NCBI RefSeq assembly: GCF_040686855.1
Contig: NZ_JBFBOG010000001.1
Coordinates: forward strand, 62,001 to 126,000
Source of the DNA: Leifsonia sp040686855
Lineage (GTDB): Bacteria > Actinomycetota > Actinomycetes > Actinomycetales > Microbacteriaceae
Direction: 5' to 3'
DNA length: 64,000 nt
In this document: positions 25,857 through 35,288 of the stretch, piece after piece
Numbering within the stretch: the first letter of the stretch is position 1
How the letters are laid out: each line of letters opens with the position of its first letter
The notes under the pieces: generated by a model
What the model was told of the DNA's origin: nothing
Database searches by the model: none
What the model saw: the letters and a program-made list of their open reading frames with translations, nothing else
Translations under genes and position numbers: made by a program

Positions 25857-26842
25857 GGGCGCCTCCTCGTCTGTTCGGTGGTGGATGCCGCAGGGCGCAC
25901 CCGCTCGGCCGCGCGCAGTCGCACCGGCGTGGCCCGCGGGTTCGCGGCCTTCTCGTCGTCGTCCGCGAGCTCGGCGCCGCGGATCAGCAGTTTCAGTTCG
26001 GGCCGGTGCTCCGGGAGCTCGACCGGGAGCCCGGCGGGGGCGCTGGAGGTGGACCGGGTCTGCAGCTCGCGCTTCACGATGCGGTCCTCGAGGGACTGGT
26101 ACGCCTCGACCACGATCCGACCCCCGACGTTCAGCGCGTCGATGGCTGCGGGGATCGCGCGCTCGAGCACCGCGAGCTCCTGGTTGACCTCGATCCGCAG
26201 CGCCTGGAAGACCCGCTTGGCCGGGTGCCCCTGTCGTTGCTGAGCGACCGGGGTCGCCTTGGTGATCAGGTCGACCAGCTGGCCGCTGCGCTCGATGGGC
26301 TGCCGCTCCCGCTCCTCGACGATGCGCCGCGCGTAGCGGCCCGCCAGCTTCTCCTCGCCGTAGTCACGGAAGATGCGGCGCAGGTCCACCTCGGAGTACT
26401 CGGCGACGACGGTCGCCGCCGTCAGCTCGCTCGTGCCGTCCATCCGCATGTCGAGCGGGGCGTCCTTCGAGTACGAGAAGCCGCGCTCCACCCGGTCGAG
26501 CTGGAGGGACGAGACGCCGAGGTCGAACAGCACGCCGTCGATGTGCTCGAAGCCTTCGCCCTCCACGGCCTCGCGGATGCCGTCGTAGACGGTGTGGACG
26601 AGGTGGACGCGGTCGCCGAAGCGCTCGAGCCGCTGCCCTGCGATGGCCAGCGCCTCGGGGTCGCGGTCGAGTCCGACGAGGGTGACGTCGGGGAAGCGCT
26701 CCAGGATGCCGGCCGAGTGGCCACCCATCCCGAGCGTCGCGTCGACGAACACCGCGCCGGGCCGCGTCAGCGCGGGCGCCAGCAGCTCGATGCAGCGCTC
26801 GAGGAGCACCGGGGTGTGGATTCTGTCGTTGGAGTCGGTCAT
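25853..26842 (-). CDS. rsmH: 16S rRNA (cytosine-N4)-methyltransferase RsmH (MraW)
   Basis: Methylates N4 of a conserved cytidine in the 16S rRNA decoding centre, using S-adenosylmethionine. It is 329 aa from the chosen start. The domain opens HTPVLLERCIELL. The SAM-site stretch is FVDATLGMGGHSAGIL. LFDLGVSSLQLDRVERGFSY, APLDMRMD, FQALRIEVNQEL and IVVEAYQSLEDRIVK follow. ATG 26842 gives the family N-terminus, but the ribosome site is weak. An in-frame ATG about 19 codons upstream and another at 26953 would add an atypical proline-rich extension. It follows mraZ in the dcw operon. Confidence 0.96.
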   Translation of the reverse strand: MTDSNDRIHTPVLLERCIELLAPALTRPGAVFVDATLGMGGHSAGILERFPDVTLVGLDRDPEALAIAGQRLERFGDRVHLVHTVYDGIREAVEGEGFEHIDGVLFDLGVSSLQLDRVERGFSYSKDAPLDMRMDGTSELTAATVVAEYSEVDLRRIFRDYGEEKLAGRYARRIVEERERQPIERSGQLVDLITKATPVAQQRQGHPAKRVFQALRIEVNQELAVLERAIPAAIDALNVGGRIVVEAYQSLEDRIVKRELQTRSTSSAPAGLPVELPEHRPELKLLIRGAELADDDEKAANPRATPVRLRAAERVRPAASTTEQTRRRP

Positions 26843-26958
26843 GGCCGTCCGGGACGGTCCGCGTGCCCCTGGTTCCGGATCCCCATCCATCCCGACCTGA
26901 CACCGGGGAAGTGGTGTCAGGGCGTATGGCTGGGAGTCCGGCGTCAGGGACACAGCGG

Positions 26959-27390
26959 TCAGAAGAGTCCCGGGATCACCTCCTCCTCCGTGCTCGCGAA
27001 CGCCGCCTCCTGCTCGGTGAGGTAGGTCTCCCAGGCGGTGGCGTCCCAGATCTCCGCGCGGCTGCCCGCGCCGATCACGACCAGGTCGCGATCCAGTCCC
27101 GCGTACGAGCGGAGCGCGGCCGGGATGGTCACGCGGTTCTGCTTGTCCGGGACCTCGGCGCTCGCCCCCGAGAGGAACACGCGCAGGTAGTCGCGGGCCT
27201 GCTTGCTCGTCACCGGCGCCTGACGGATCTTCTCGTGCAGCGATTCGAACTCCCGCTGCGAGAAGACGTAGACGCAGTGCTCCTGGCCTCGGGTGAGGAC
27301 GAGGCCGGACGCGAGCTCATCCCGGAATTTCGCCGGCAGGATGATGCGCCCCTTCTCGTCCAGCTTGGGGGCATGCGTACCGAGGAACAT
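26959..27390 (-). CDS. mraZ: Transcriptional regulator MraZ
   Basis: DNA-binding protein at the head of the dcw cluster that represses its own operon in E. coli and related systems. It is 143 aa with two SpoVT/AbrB-like repeats: the first around MFLGTHAPKLDEKGRIILPAKFRDEL is typical, and the second is VPDKQNRVTIPAALRSYAGL. It starts at ATG 27390 behind a G-rich stretch (GGGGGTGG). Three GTGGA repeats with exact 10-bp spacing lie 43-67 bp upstream and are the probable operator. Confidence 0.97.
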   Translation of the reverse strand: MFLGTHAPKLDEKGRIILPAKFRDELASGLVLTRGQEHCVYVFSQREFESLHEKIRQAPVTSKQARDYLRVFLSGASAEVPDKQNRVTIPAALRSYAGLDRDLVVIGAGSRAEIWDATAWETYLTEQEAAFASTEEEVIPGLF

Positions 27391-27432
27391 CGGCTGCCAC
27401 CCCCACTCTCCCGGCCCAGGTTGCGGTGTGCC

Positions 27433-27457
27433 TCCACTTTACTCCACTCTCATCCAC
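27433..27457 (-). promoter_or_regulatory. MraZ operator: three GTGGA repeats at 10-bp period
   Basis: On the minus strand, GTGGA occurs at 27457, 27447 and 27437, each start exactly 10 bp from the next and separated by five bases. MraZ of other bacteria binds short direct repeats with the same 5+5 spacing (TGGGN in E. coli). This lies upstream of mraZ, so it fits autoregulation of the whole dcw operon. Confidence 0.75.
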
Positions 27458-27568
27458 AAATCGATGCACATTGGCCTGAATGCCCCGAATTGGGTACGCG
27501 GACCCGCGAAATCACGGGGCAGAACGGGGTGGAGGGAAATGGAGCGGCAGGGATGCCCGGCGGGCACG

Positions 27569-27598
27569 AAAAAAGGGCCGATCTCTCGATCGGCCCTT
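27569..27598 (-). terminator. Rho-independent terminator of the DUF3040 gene
   Basis: An 11-bp perfect stem, AAGGGCCGATC (27573-27583) with its complement (27588-27598), and a 4-nt loop. On the minus strand it is followed by a run of six T residues (complement of 27569-27574), a textbook intrinsic terminator. It insulates the DUF3040 gene from the mraZ promoter region downstream. Confidence 0.9.
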
Positions 27599-27630
27599 CC
27601 CGGGGTGAGTCTGTGGAGCGGAGTGGAGGG

Positions 27631-28011
27631 CTAGCCCTCGCCACCGTCGTTGCGCTTGTCCCAGCGGTCGTTCATGCGGTCCATGAACCCGGTCTGGCCG
27701 CCGCGGGCCTTGGCCTTCTTCGGCTCGGGCGCTCCCGGCTCGACCGCGACGCGCTTGCCCGGGGCGATGGCCACCAGGACGCCGGCGAACATCACGACGA
27801 AACCGAGGATGCCCACCAGGGGCTGCTGGAACCAGACGCCCAGCACCAGGACGATGACGCCGACGACGGCGAGCAGGATGCCCAGGACGATCGACCGGTA
27901 CGCGGGTCTCGCCCGCTTGCCGCCGACCTTGGCGACGAAGTCCGCGTCGTTCTGGTAGAGACTGCGTTCCATCTCTTCGAGGAGGCGCTGCTCGTGTTCC
28001 GAAAGCGGCAT
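27631..28011 (-). CDS. DUF3040 membrane protein
   Basis: A 126-aa protein of the actinobacterial DUF3040 family. The N-terminus MPLSEHEQRLLEEMERSLYQ is the family signature. Two membrane segments follow (about 42-60 and 64-83), and the C-terminal tail is basic with a D/R/N-rich end (FMDRMNDRWDKRN). Function is unknown, but the gene is commonly found next to mraZ. The start is ATG 28011 with an AGAGGGG ribosome site. A TAGAAT box about 47 bp upstream (complement of 28059-28064) could be its -10. It diverges from the prenyl synthase gene. Confidence 0.9.
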   Translation of the reverse strand: MPLSEHEQRLLEEMERSLYQNDADFVAKVGGKRARPAYRSIVLGILLAVVGVIVLVLGVWFQQPLVGILGFVVMFAGVLVAIAPGKRVAVEPGAPEPKKAKARGGQTGFMDRMNDRWDKRNDGGEG

Positions 28012-28077
28012 CCGGATCCCCCTCTTTCTCGTGGGTTCGAGGCTAGGTCAGCCTGATTCTAACCTCGCGGGTCTGGC

Positions 28078-28083
28078 TAGGCT
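28078..28083 (+). promoter_or_regulatory. Putative -10 box of leaderless prenyl synthase gene
   Basis: TAGGCT ending six bases before the GTG at 28090, which has no ribosome site. The 6-nt spacing predicts transcription beginning at the start codon. Confidence 0.55.
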
Positions 28084-28089
28084 AGGCGT

Positions 28090-29220
28090 GTGTCTGAAAG
28101 CATCCGATTCACCGACCTCATCCAGTCGAGAATCGATGGATTCTTCGAATCACGCGCCTCCATTCTCGTCTCCATCGCCGATGAGCTCTCTCCGGTAGCA
28201 GGGTTCTCAAGGGATTTTCTCAGCGGCGGCAAGCGGTTCCGCGCGCTGTTCTGCTTCTGGGGCTGGCAGGCCGTGCGCACCGCGGGCGATGTGGTCGACG
28301 ACGGCAGCGACGCGGGGTCCGTCCCAGCCTCCGGAGCGCTCGACGCGGTGGTCTCGGTGGCGAGCGCGCTCGAGCTGTTCCACGCCGCGGCTCTGGTGCA
28401 CGACGACATCATCGACAACTCGGACACGCGCCGCGGCGCCCCGGCCGCGCACAAGCGGTTCGAGCGCCTTCACGACCAGGAGGGCTGGGGCGGTTCCGGC
28501 GCGGCGTTCGGCACCGGGGCCGCGACGCTCCTCGGCGACCTGCTCCTCATCCTGAGCGACGAGCTCTTCGACGAAGGGCTGACCCAGCTCGTCAGCGCGC
28601 CCGCCCGCCGCGCCGCGCGCGCGGAGTTCAACCGGATGCGGCTCGATGTGACCGCCGGCCAGTACCTCGACATCTTCGAGGAGATCGGCTGGCAGGGCCG
28701 CCCGGACTCCGACCAGCTGGCGCGCGCCGAGCGGGTCATCGTCTTCAAGTCGGCGAAGTACTCGATCGAGTCGCCGCTGCTCATCGGCGGCGCTCTCGCC
28801 GGCGCGAACGTCGGCCAGCTGGAGGCGCTGCGCGACTTCGGGCTCCCCCTCGGCATCGCCTACCAGCTGCGGGACGACCTGCTCGGCGTCTTCGGCGATG
28901 CGGACGTCACAGGGAAGCCCAGTGGCGACGACCTCCGCGAGGGAAAGCGCACGGTGCTCATCGCGCTCACCCGGGATGCCATCCCGTCCGGAGCCCGGGC
29001 TGCTCTCGACGAACTGCTCGGCGACCCCGACCTCACGCCGGAGCAGATCCGGACGATGCAGCTCACCATCCGCGAGTCCGGCGCGGTGGAGAAGGTGGAG
29101 CGGATGATCGCGGACAACGTGTCTCGGGCGATCGCCGCGCTCGATGCGGCGCCGCTCGGAGCCGCGGCCAAGGCGCACCTCCGGGACCTCGCCACGACGG
29201 TCACCCGCCGGACGGCGTGA
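28090..29220 (+). CDS. Polyprenyl diphosphate synthase (trans-isoprenyl transferase)
   Basis: Condenses isopentenyl diphosphate with an allylic diphosphate to make longer all-trans prenyl diphosphates. It is 376 aa. The first aspartate-rich motif is VHDDIIDNSDTRRG (DDIID at 105-109). FSRDFLSGGKRFRAL near the front binds the pyrophosphate. The second is YQLRDDLLGVFGDADVTGK with GDDLREGKRTVL after it. The product length cannot be fixed; the residues before the first DDxxD are bulky/small (ELFHAAALVH). Mycobacterial idsA2 has the same neighbours. Because crtE at 59067 supplies GGPP for carotenoids, this one may serve quinone or general prenyl needs. Start GTG 28090 appears leaderless. A 15 bp gap separates it from a convergent gene. 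Confidence 0.92.
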   Translation: MSESIRFTDLIQSRIDGFFESRASILVSIADELSPVAGFSRDFLSGGKRFRALFCFWGWQAVRTAGDVVDDGSDAGSVPASGALDAVVSVASALELFHAAALVHDDIIDNSDTRRGAPAAHKRFERLHDQEGWGGSGAAFGTGAATLLGDLLLILSDELFDEGLTQLVSAPARRAARAEFNRMRLDVTAGQYLDIFEEIGWQGRPDSDQLARAERVIVFKSAKYSIESPLLIGGALAGANVGQLEALRDFGLPLGIAYQLRDDLLGVFGDADVTGKPSGDDLREGKRTVLIALTRDAIPSGARAALDELLGDPDLTPEQIRTMQLTIRESGAVEKVERMIADNVSRAIAALDAAPLGAAAKAHLRDLATTVTRRTA

Positions 29221-29235
29221 CGCGCAGGCTGTTCG

Positions 29236-29577
29236 CTACGCGAGCGCCTGAGCGACCCGGCGGACCTCGGCCTTTCGGCCGGCGCGAAGCGCCTCGATCG
29301 GCGACGTTCCCAGGCTCTCCTCCTCCTCGAGCAGCCAGTCGACCGCCTCGTCGTCGCTGAAGCCGTCGTCGGCCAGCACGATGAGGGTGCCGTGCAGCTC
29401 GCTGAGGGGCTGACCGTCCTTCAGGAAGGCGGCGGGAACCTTGAGCACGCCGTCGACGCGCTTGGCGCCGAGATGGCGGTCTTCGATGAGGCGACGGACC
29501 CGGCTCACGCTCAGGCCCAGCAGCTCGACGAGGTCGGGGACGGTCAACCACTCCGTGGTCTGGACGGGCTCGCTCAC
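29236..29577 (-). CDS. Rv2175c-like DNA-binding protein
   Basis: A 113-aa protein of the Rv2175c family. Its N-terminal winged-helix-like domain is WLTVPDLVELLGLSVSRVRRLIEDRHL, followed by an acidic mid-section (VLADDGFSDDEAVDWLLEEEESL) and a basic C-terminal helix (EALRAGRKAEVRRVAQAL). Mycobacterial Rv2175c binds DNA and is phosphorylated by PknL. The PknL-type kinase gene here is only about 1.4 kb away, so the pair is conserved although a LysM gene lies between. The Thr pair at T8-T9 in the N-terminal tail is a possible phosphosite (inference). GTG 29577 has GGGAGG touching it, an awkward spacing, so the start is uncertain. Confidence 0.85.
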   Translation of the reverse strand: MSEPVQTTEWLTVPDLVELLGLSVSRVRRLIEDRHLGAKRVDGVLKVPAAFLKDGQPLSELHGTLIVLADDGFSDDEAVDWLLEEEESLGTSPIEALRAGRKAEVRRVAQALA

Positions 29578-29728
29578 CCTCCCAGCGTGCCACGAGTGGA
29601 CCGGCCGCGCACGTTTCCCTGATTGTTACGATCAGGTAAACTCCTGTCACATGCGTCACTTGCGTTGACTTGCATATCCAACCGTGCCAGCGTGGTATGT
29701 CGACGTGTCACTCGAACAGGGGGTCCCC

Positions 29729-30838
29729 ATGGCTCAGGCAGACACCGGCAGGATCCGCGGCATGCTGGGCACGGTGCCGATCGCCGTGGCGAGCTCGCTC
29801 GCGGTGACGATGGGGCTGGTCACACCGGCGCAAGCGGCTCCCGCGGAGCACCGGGCCACCGACCGAGCCGGAGACACCGGCGAGGTCGGGGCCTTCGGCC
29901 GATCGACCGTCGTCAGCACGATCGAGCGCACGCCCGACGCGTCTGCAGCGCAGACGAGCGTGGCCGCCGCCCCGGCGAGCTACCGCGTGCAGTCGGGCGA
30001 CACCGTGTCGGGCATCGCCGCTCGCTTCGGCCTCTCGACGGCCGCCGTGCTCGCCATGAACGGGCTGAGCTGGAAGAGCCTGATCTTCCCCGGTCAGGTG
30101 CTGGCGCTCGCGGGCCCGGCCGCCGCGCCGGCAGCGCCCGCGGCACCCGCCCCGGCACCGGCGGCACCGGCGGCCCCGGCTGCCCCCGCCACCACGACGT
30201 ACACGGTCGCCCGCGGCGACACCGTCAGCGGCATCGCCGGACGTTTCGGTGTGACCACGAAGGCCGTCCTCGCGGCGAACGGCCTCAGCGCGTCGAGCCT
30301 CATCTTCCCCGGGCAGAAGGTCCGCATCCCGGGCATCACCACCGCGGCGGTCAACACGCCGACGCCCGTGGTCGCCGCACCCGTCGCGGCGCCCGCGCCG
30401 CTGCCGGTCGCCGCTCCGGGCCGCGTCGTCGCCCTCACCGACGAGATGCGGGGCAACGCCGCGCTCATCGTCCGCCTCGGGCGTCAGCTCGGCGTGCCCG
30501 ATCAGGGCATCGTGATCGCGCTGTCCGCCGCCGCCCAGGAGTCCGGCCTCCGCAATGTCCGCTACGGTGACCGCGACTCGCTCGGCCTGTTCCAGCAGCG
30601 CCCGAGCACCGGTTGGGGAACGCCCGACCAGGTACTCGATCCCACGCGCGCCACGCTCGCCTTCTACGGAGGCGCGTCGAACCCCAACAAGGGACGCACC
30701 CGCGGCCTGCTCGACATCCCCGGGTGGAGCGGGATGACCGTCACGCAGGCCGCGCAGTCCGTGCAGCTCTCGGCCTTCCCCGATGCCTACGCCAAGTGGG
30801 AGGCCTCCGCCCGCGCGTGGCTCGCCCAGCTCGGCTGA
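29729..30838 (+). CDS. Secreted LysM-repeat peptidoglycan-binding protein with lytic-transglycosylase-like C-terminal domain
   Basis: A 369-aa exported protein. A signal peptide with hydrophobic core (about 14-32) ends AQA before residue 37. Two LysM domains (about 84-127 and 157-201) share DTVSGIA..FG and LIFPGQ and are joined by an Ala/Pro linker. A second Ala/Pro linker leads to a C-terminal domain (about 236-369) with AAQESGLRNVRYGDRDSLGLFQQRP. Glu271 is in the position of a transglycosylase-type catalytic glutamate, but whether the domain is enzymatic is not certain. ATG 29729 has AGGGGG 5 nt upstream. It lies between the Rv2175c-like gene and the PASTA kinase, both cell-wall signalling genes. 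Confidence 0.87.
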   Translation: MAQADTGRIRGMLGTVPIAVASSLAVTMGLVTPAQAAPAEHRATDRAGDTGEVGAFGRSTVVSTIERTPDASAAQTSVAAAPASYRVQSGDTVSGIAARFGLSTAAVLAMNGLSWKSLIFPGQVLALAGPAAAPAAPAAPAPAPAAPAAPAAPATTTYTVARGDTVSGIAGRFGVTTKAVLAANGLSASSLIFPGQKVRIPGITTAAVNTPTPVVAAPVAAPAPLPVAAPGRVVALTDEMRGNAALIVRLGRQLGVPDQGIVIALSAAAQESGLRNVRYGDRDSLGLFQQRPSTGWGTPDQVLDPTRATLAFYGGASNPNKGRTRGLLDIPGWSGMTVTQAAQSVQLSAFPDAYAKWEASARAWLAQLG

Positions 30839-30926
30839 CGGCCGTGCACGCTGCGGAAGGTCACAGCCCGGTCACAGCCCTCGCCCTCACCGGTGTTTTG
30901 AGTCGGTTCCGGCATACGTCGTTCCT

Positions 30927-30932
30927 TAGACT
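30927..30932 (+). promoter_or_regulatory. Putative -10 box of leaderless pknL
   Basis: TAGACT ending six bases before the GTG of the kinase gene. The same hexamer at the same distance precedes hicA and pgsA in this window. Confidence 0.6.
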
Positions 30933-30938
30933 CGATTC

Positions 30939-32840
<1,902 letters not shown>

Positions 32841-32932
32841 ACCCGGCGACCTCGATCACAGCTCCTCGGGCGGCGTCTCTCCTCGCGTCCTTCCTGCAAG
32901 CCCCCAGCCCTCCCCTGCCGCGCGAAACGGAG

Positions 32933-33121
32933 GAGTCTCGGGCATGCCCACGCCGCGACGCCTCCGTTACACGGCGGACTCCGGCGTGTTGTCGGCGATC
33001 TCCTCCGTTCTGCTCGCGCCTTACGGGAGGCGCGAAACGGAGGACGACCGGCCGCTCCGAGCCCCGTCAACCCGAAACGGAGGAGTCCCGCGGCAACTCG
33101 CCGCGGGACTCCTCCGTTTCG
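32933..33121. repeat. Three tandem inverted-repeat units with core AACGGAGGA
   Basis: Within the 293 bp between pknL and aroG, CGAAACGGAGGA occurs at 32933, 33033 and 33073. Each has a complementary partner: CCTCCGTT at 32971, TCCTCCGTT at 33001 and a long perfect arm at 33100. This makes three adjacent hairpins, two with 8-9 bp cores and one with 22 bp. The first two direct copies are exactly 100 bp apart. The layout resembles clustered REP-like palindromes. I see no gene in this interval. Confidence 0.75.
33073..33121. terminator. 22-bp perfect hairpin between convergent pknL and aroG
   Basis: Arms 33073-33094 and 33100-33121 are perfectly complementary over 22 bp, with a 5-nt loop (AACTC). 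It lies 12 bp past the aroG stop and would act on both strands, though no clear U-tract follows. It is also the longest member of the AACGGAGGA repeat set. Confidence 0.65.
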
Positions 33122-33133
33122 TGTGCGCGCGAC

Positions 33134-34519
33134 TCAGGCGCGGGACAGCTCCTCCGCGACCAGGAACGCCAGCTCCAGCGACTGCTGGTGGTTGAGGCGC
33201 GGGTCGCACAGCGACTCGTAGCGGGTGGCCAGGGTCTCCTCGTCGATGTGCTCGGAGCCGCCCAGGCACTCGGTCACGTCGTCGCCGGTCAGTTCGACGT
33301 GGATGCCGCCCGGGTTCGTGCCCGCGGCGCGGTGCGCCTCGAAGAATCCCTTCACCTCGTCGACGATGTCGTCGAAGCGGCGGGTCTTGTAGCCGTTCGG
33401 CGTCGTCAGGCCGTTGCCGTGCATCGGGTCGGTGACCCACAGCGGCTTCGCGTCCGAGCGCTTGATCGCCTCGAGCAGCGGAGGAAGCGCATCCCGGATC
33501 TTGCCCGCGCCCATGCGCGTGATGAACGTCAGACGGCCGGGCTCGCGCTCGGGGTCGAGCTTGTCGATCAGACGCAGCATGTCGTCGCGCGAGGTGGTCG
33601 GGCCGAGCTTCACGCCGATCGGATTGCGCACCCGCGACAGGAAGTCGACATGCGCGCCGTCGAGCTCGCGCGTCCGCTCGCCGATCCAGACGAAGTGCGC
33701 CGACGTGTTGTACGGCGTGCCCGTGCGGGAGTCGATGCGGGTCATCGGGCGCTCGTAGTCCATGAGCAGCGCCTCGTGGCTGGAGTAGAACTCCACCCGG
33801 GTGAGCTCGTCGAAGTCGGCGCCCGCCGCCTCCATGAACTTGATGGCGCGGTCGATCTCGCGGGCCAGGCCCTCGTAGCGCTGATTGGCGGGGTTCGCGG
33901 CGAAGCCCTTGTTCCAGCTGTGCACCTGGCGCAGGTCGGCGAAGCCACCCTGGGTGAAGGCGCGGATGAGGTTCAGCGTGGATGCGGCGGTGTGGTACCC
34001 CTGCACCAGACGGCGCGGGTCGGCCTGGCGCGACTCCGGCGTGAAGTCGTAGCCGTTGACGATGTCGCCGCGGTACGCGGGCAGGGTGACGCCGTTGCGG
34101 GTCTCGGTGTCGCTGGACCGCGGCTTGGCGAACTGCCCGGCCATGCGCCCCATCTTGATGACCGGCACCGAGGCGCCGTAGGTCAGCACGACCGCCATCT
34201 GCAGCACCGTCTTGACGCGGTTGCGGATCTGGTCGGCGGTCGCCCCGGCGAAGGTCTCGGCGCAGTCGCCGCCCTGCAGCAGGAACGCCTCGCCGGACGC
34301 GGCGCGCGCGAGCCGGGTGCGCAGCTGGTCCACCTCGCCGGCGAACACGAGCGGCGGGAGGGTCGCGATCTCCGCAGACGCCGCGGCGGCGGCCTCACGG
34401 TCCGGCCACTCCGGCTGCTGCTTGATCGGGAGGGTGCGCCAATAGTCCAGGCCCTCGATCACGGACTCGTCTGGTCGCACGACGGGCTCTGTGGTCTGTA
34501 GCACTGGTCTTCCGCTCAC
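33134..34519 (-). CDS. aroG: Class II 3-deoxy-7-phosphoheptulonate (DAHP) synthase
   Basis: Joins phosphoenolpyruvate and erythrose 4-phosphate in the first step of the shikimate pathway. It is 461 aa, the plant-like class II length. Motifs include GGDCAETFAGATADQIRNR with the metal-binding cysteine, VIKMGRMAGQFAKPRS, LPAYRGDIVNG, SAHFVWIGERTRELDGAH, NPIGVKLGPTTSRDDML, WVTDPMHGNG and GGIHVELTGDDVTECLGG. GTG 34519 starts the conserved N-terminus; no ribosome site or close leaderless box is clear. Mycobacterial aroG is also near pknL. It may be followed by plsC in the upstream direction but 51 bp separate them. Confidence 0.97.
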   Translation of the reverse strand: MSGRPVLQTTEPVVRPDESVIEGLDYWRTLPIKQQPEWPDREAAAAASAEIATLPPLVFAGEVDQLRTRLARAASGEAFLLQGGDCAETFAGATADQIRNRVKTVLQMAVVLTYGASVPVIKMGRMAGQFAKPRSSDTETRNGVTLPAYRGDIVNGYDFTPESRQADPRRLVQGYHTAASTLNLIRAFTQGGFADLRQVHSWNKGFAANPANQRYEGLAREIDRAIKFMEAAGADFDELTRVEFYSSHEALLMDYERPMTRIDSRTGTPYNTSAHFVWIGERTRELDGAHVDFLSRVRNPIGVKLGPTTSRDDMLRLIDKLDPEREPGRLTFITRMGAGKIRDALPPLLEAIKRSDAKPLWVTDPMHGNGLTTPNGYKTRRFDDIVDEVKGFFEAHRAAGTNPGGIHVELTGDDVTECLGGSEHIDEETLATRYESLCDPRLNHQQSLELAFLVAEELSRA

Positions 34520-34570
34520 TCGGTGTGGATGGGGATATCCGAGCCTATCGCGAATGGCGGGGCGCCCGTC

Positions 34571-35260
34571 CTACTGTGACAGCGTCGCCCGCTTCTCCTT
34601 GACCGTGGTGGCGTAGACGTCGACGTATTCCTGCGCGCCGAGACGCTGCAGCTCGTACATGATCTCGTCGGTGACCGAGCGCAGGATGAAGCGGTCGCCC
34701 TCCATCCCGTCGAACCGCGAGAAGTCCAGCGGCTTCCCGACGATGATGCCGATGCGGCCGATCTTCGGAAGGCGGGTTCCGATCGGCATGATCTTGGCGG
34801 TGTCCACCATCGCCACCGGGACGACGGGGACGCCGGCCTCCAGGATCATGCGGGCGACGCCCGTCCGGCCGCGGTACAGCTTGCCGTCGGGGCTGCGCGT
34901 GCCCTCCGGGTAGATGCCCAGGATCTCGCCGCGGGCGAGCACCGCGAGTCCGGTGTTGAGGGACGCCTCCGACGCCTTGCCGCCCGAGCGGTCGATGGGC
35001 AGCTGGCCGGTGGCGTTCATGAAGGCCTTGGTCGCCCATCCCTTGATCCCGCGGCGCGTGAAGTAGTCGCTCTTCGCGAGGAAGGACACGTGCCGGTCCA
35101 CCTCGAGCGGCAGGAAGATCGAGTCGATGAACGACAGGTGGTTGCTCGCCAGGATGACGGCGCCCTCGGCGGGGATGTTCTCGAGGCCGACGACCCACGG
35201 CCGGAAGATGCCGCGCAGCAGCGGGCCCACGACCACGTACTTCATCAGCCAGTAGAACAT
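34571..35260 (-). CDS. 1-acyl-sn-glycerol-3-phosphate acyltransferase (PlsC family)
   Basis: Acyltransferase of 229 aa expected to make phosphatidic acid from lysophosphatidic acid at the membrane. The N-terminal hydrophobic stretch (FYWLMKYVVVGPLLRGIF) would anchor it. The catalytic H-x4-D motif is NHLSFID, and the second motif is YPEGTRSPDG. GRTGVARMILEAGVPVVPVA and a C-terminal amphipathic tail follow. ATG 35260 is taken because it starts at the membrane helix; a TAGGCT box lies 8 nt upstream. It is 28 bp after the ROK gene on the same strand. Confidence 0.9.
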   Translation of the reverse strand: MFYWLMKYVVVGPLLRGIFRPWVVGLENIPAEGAVILASNHLSFIDSIFLPLEVDRHVSFLAKSDYFTRRGIKGWATKAFMNATGQLPIDRSGGKASEASLNTGLAVLARGEILGIYPEGTRSPDGKLYRGRTGVARMILEAGVPVVPVAMVDTAKIMPIGTRLPKIGRIGIIVGKPLDFSRFDGMEGDRFILRSVTDEIMYELQRLGAQEYVDVYATTVKEKRATLSQ

Positions 35261-35288
35261 CGAACCGAAGCCTATCCCCCGCGTCGGC

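Noticed and set aside
32841..33133. CRISPR-like short repeats between pknL and aroG
   Set aside because: Repeats are inverted pairs of one palindrome with irregular spacing, not direct repeats with unique uniform spacers, and no cas genes are near.
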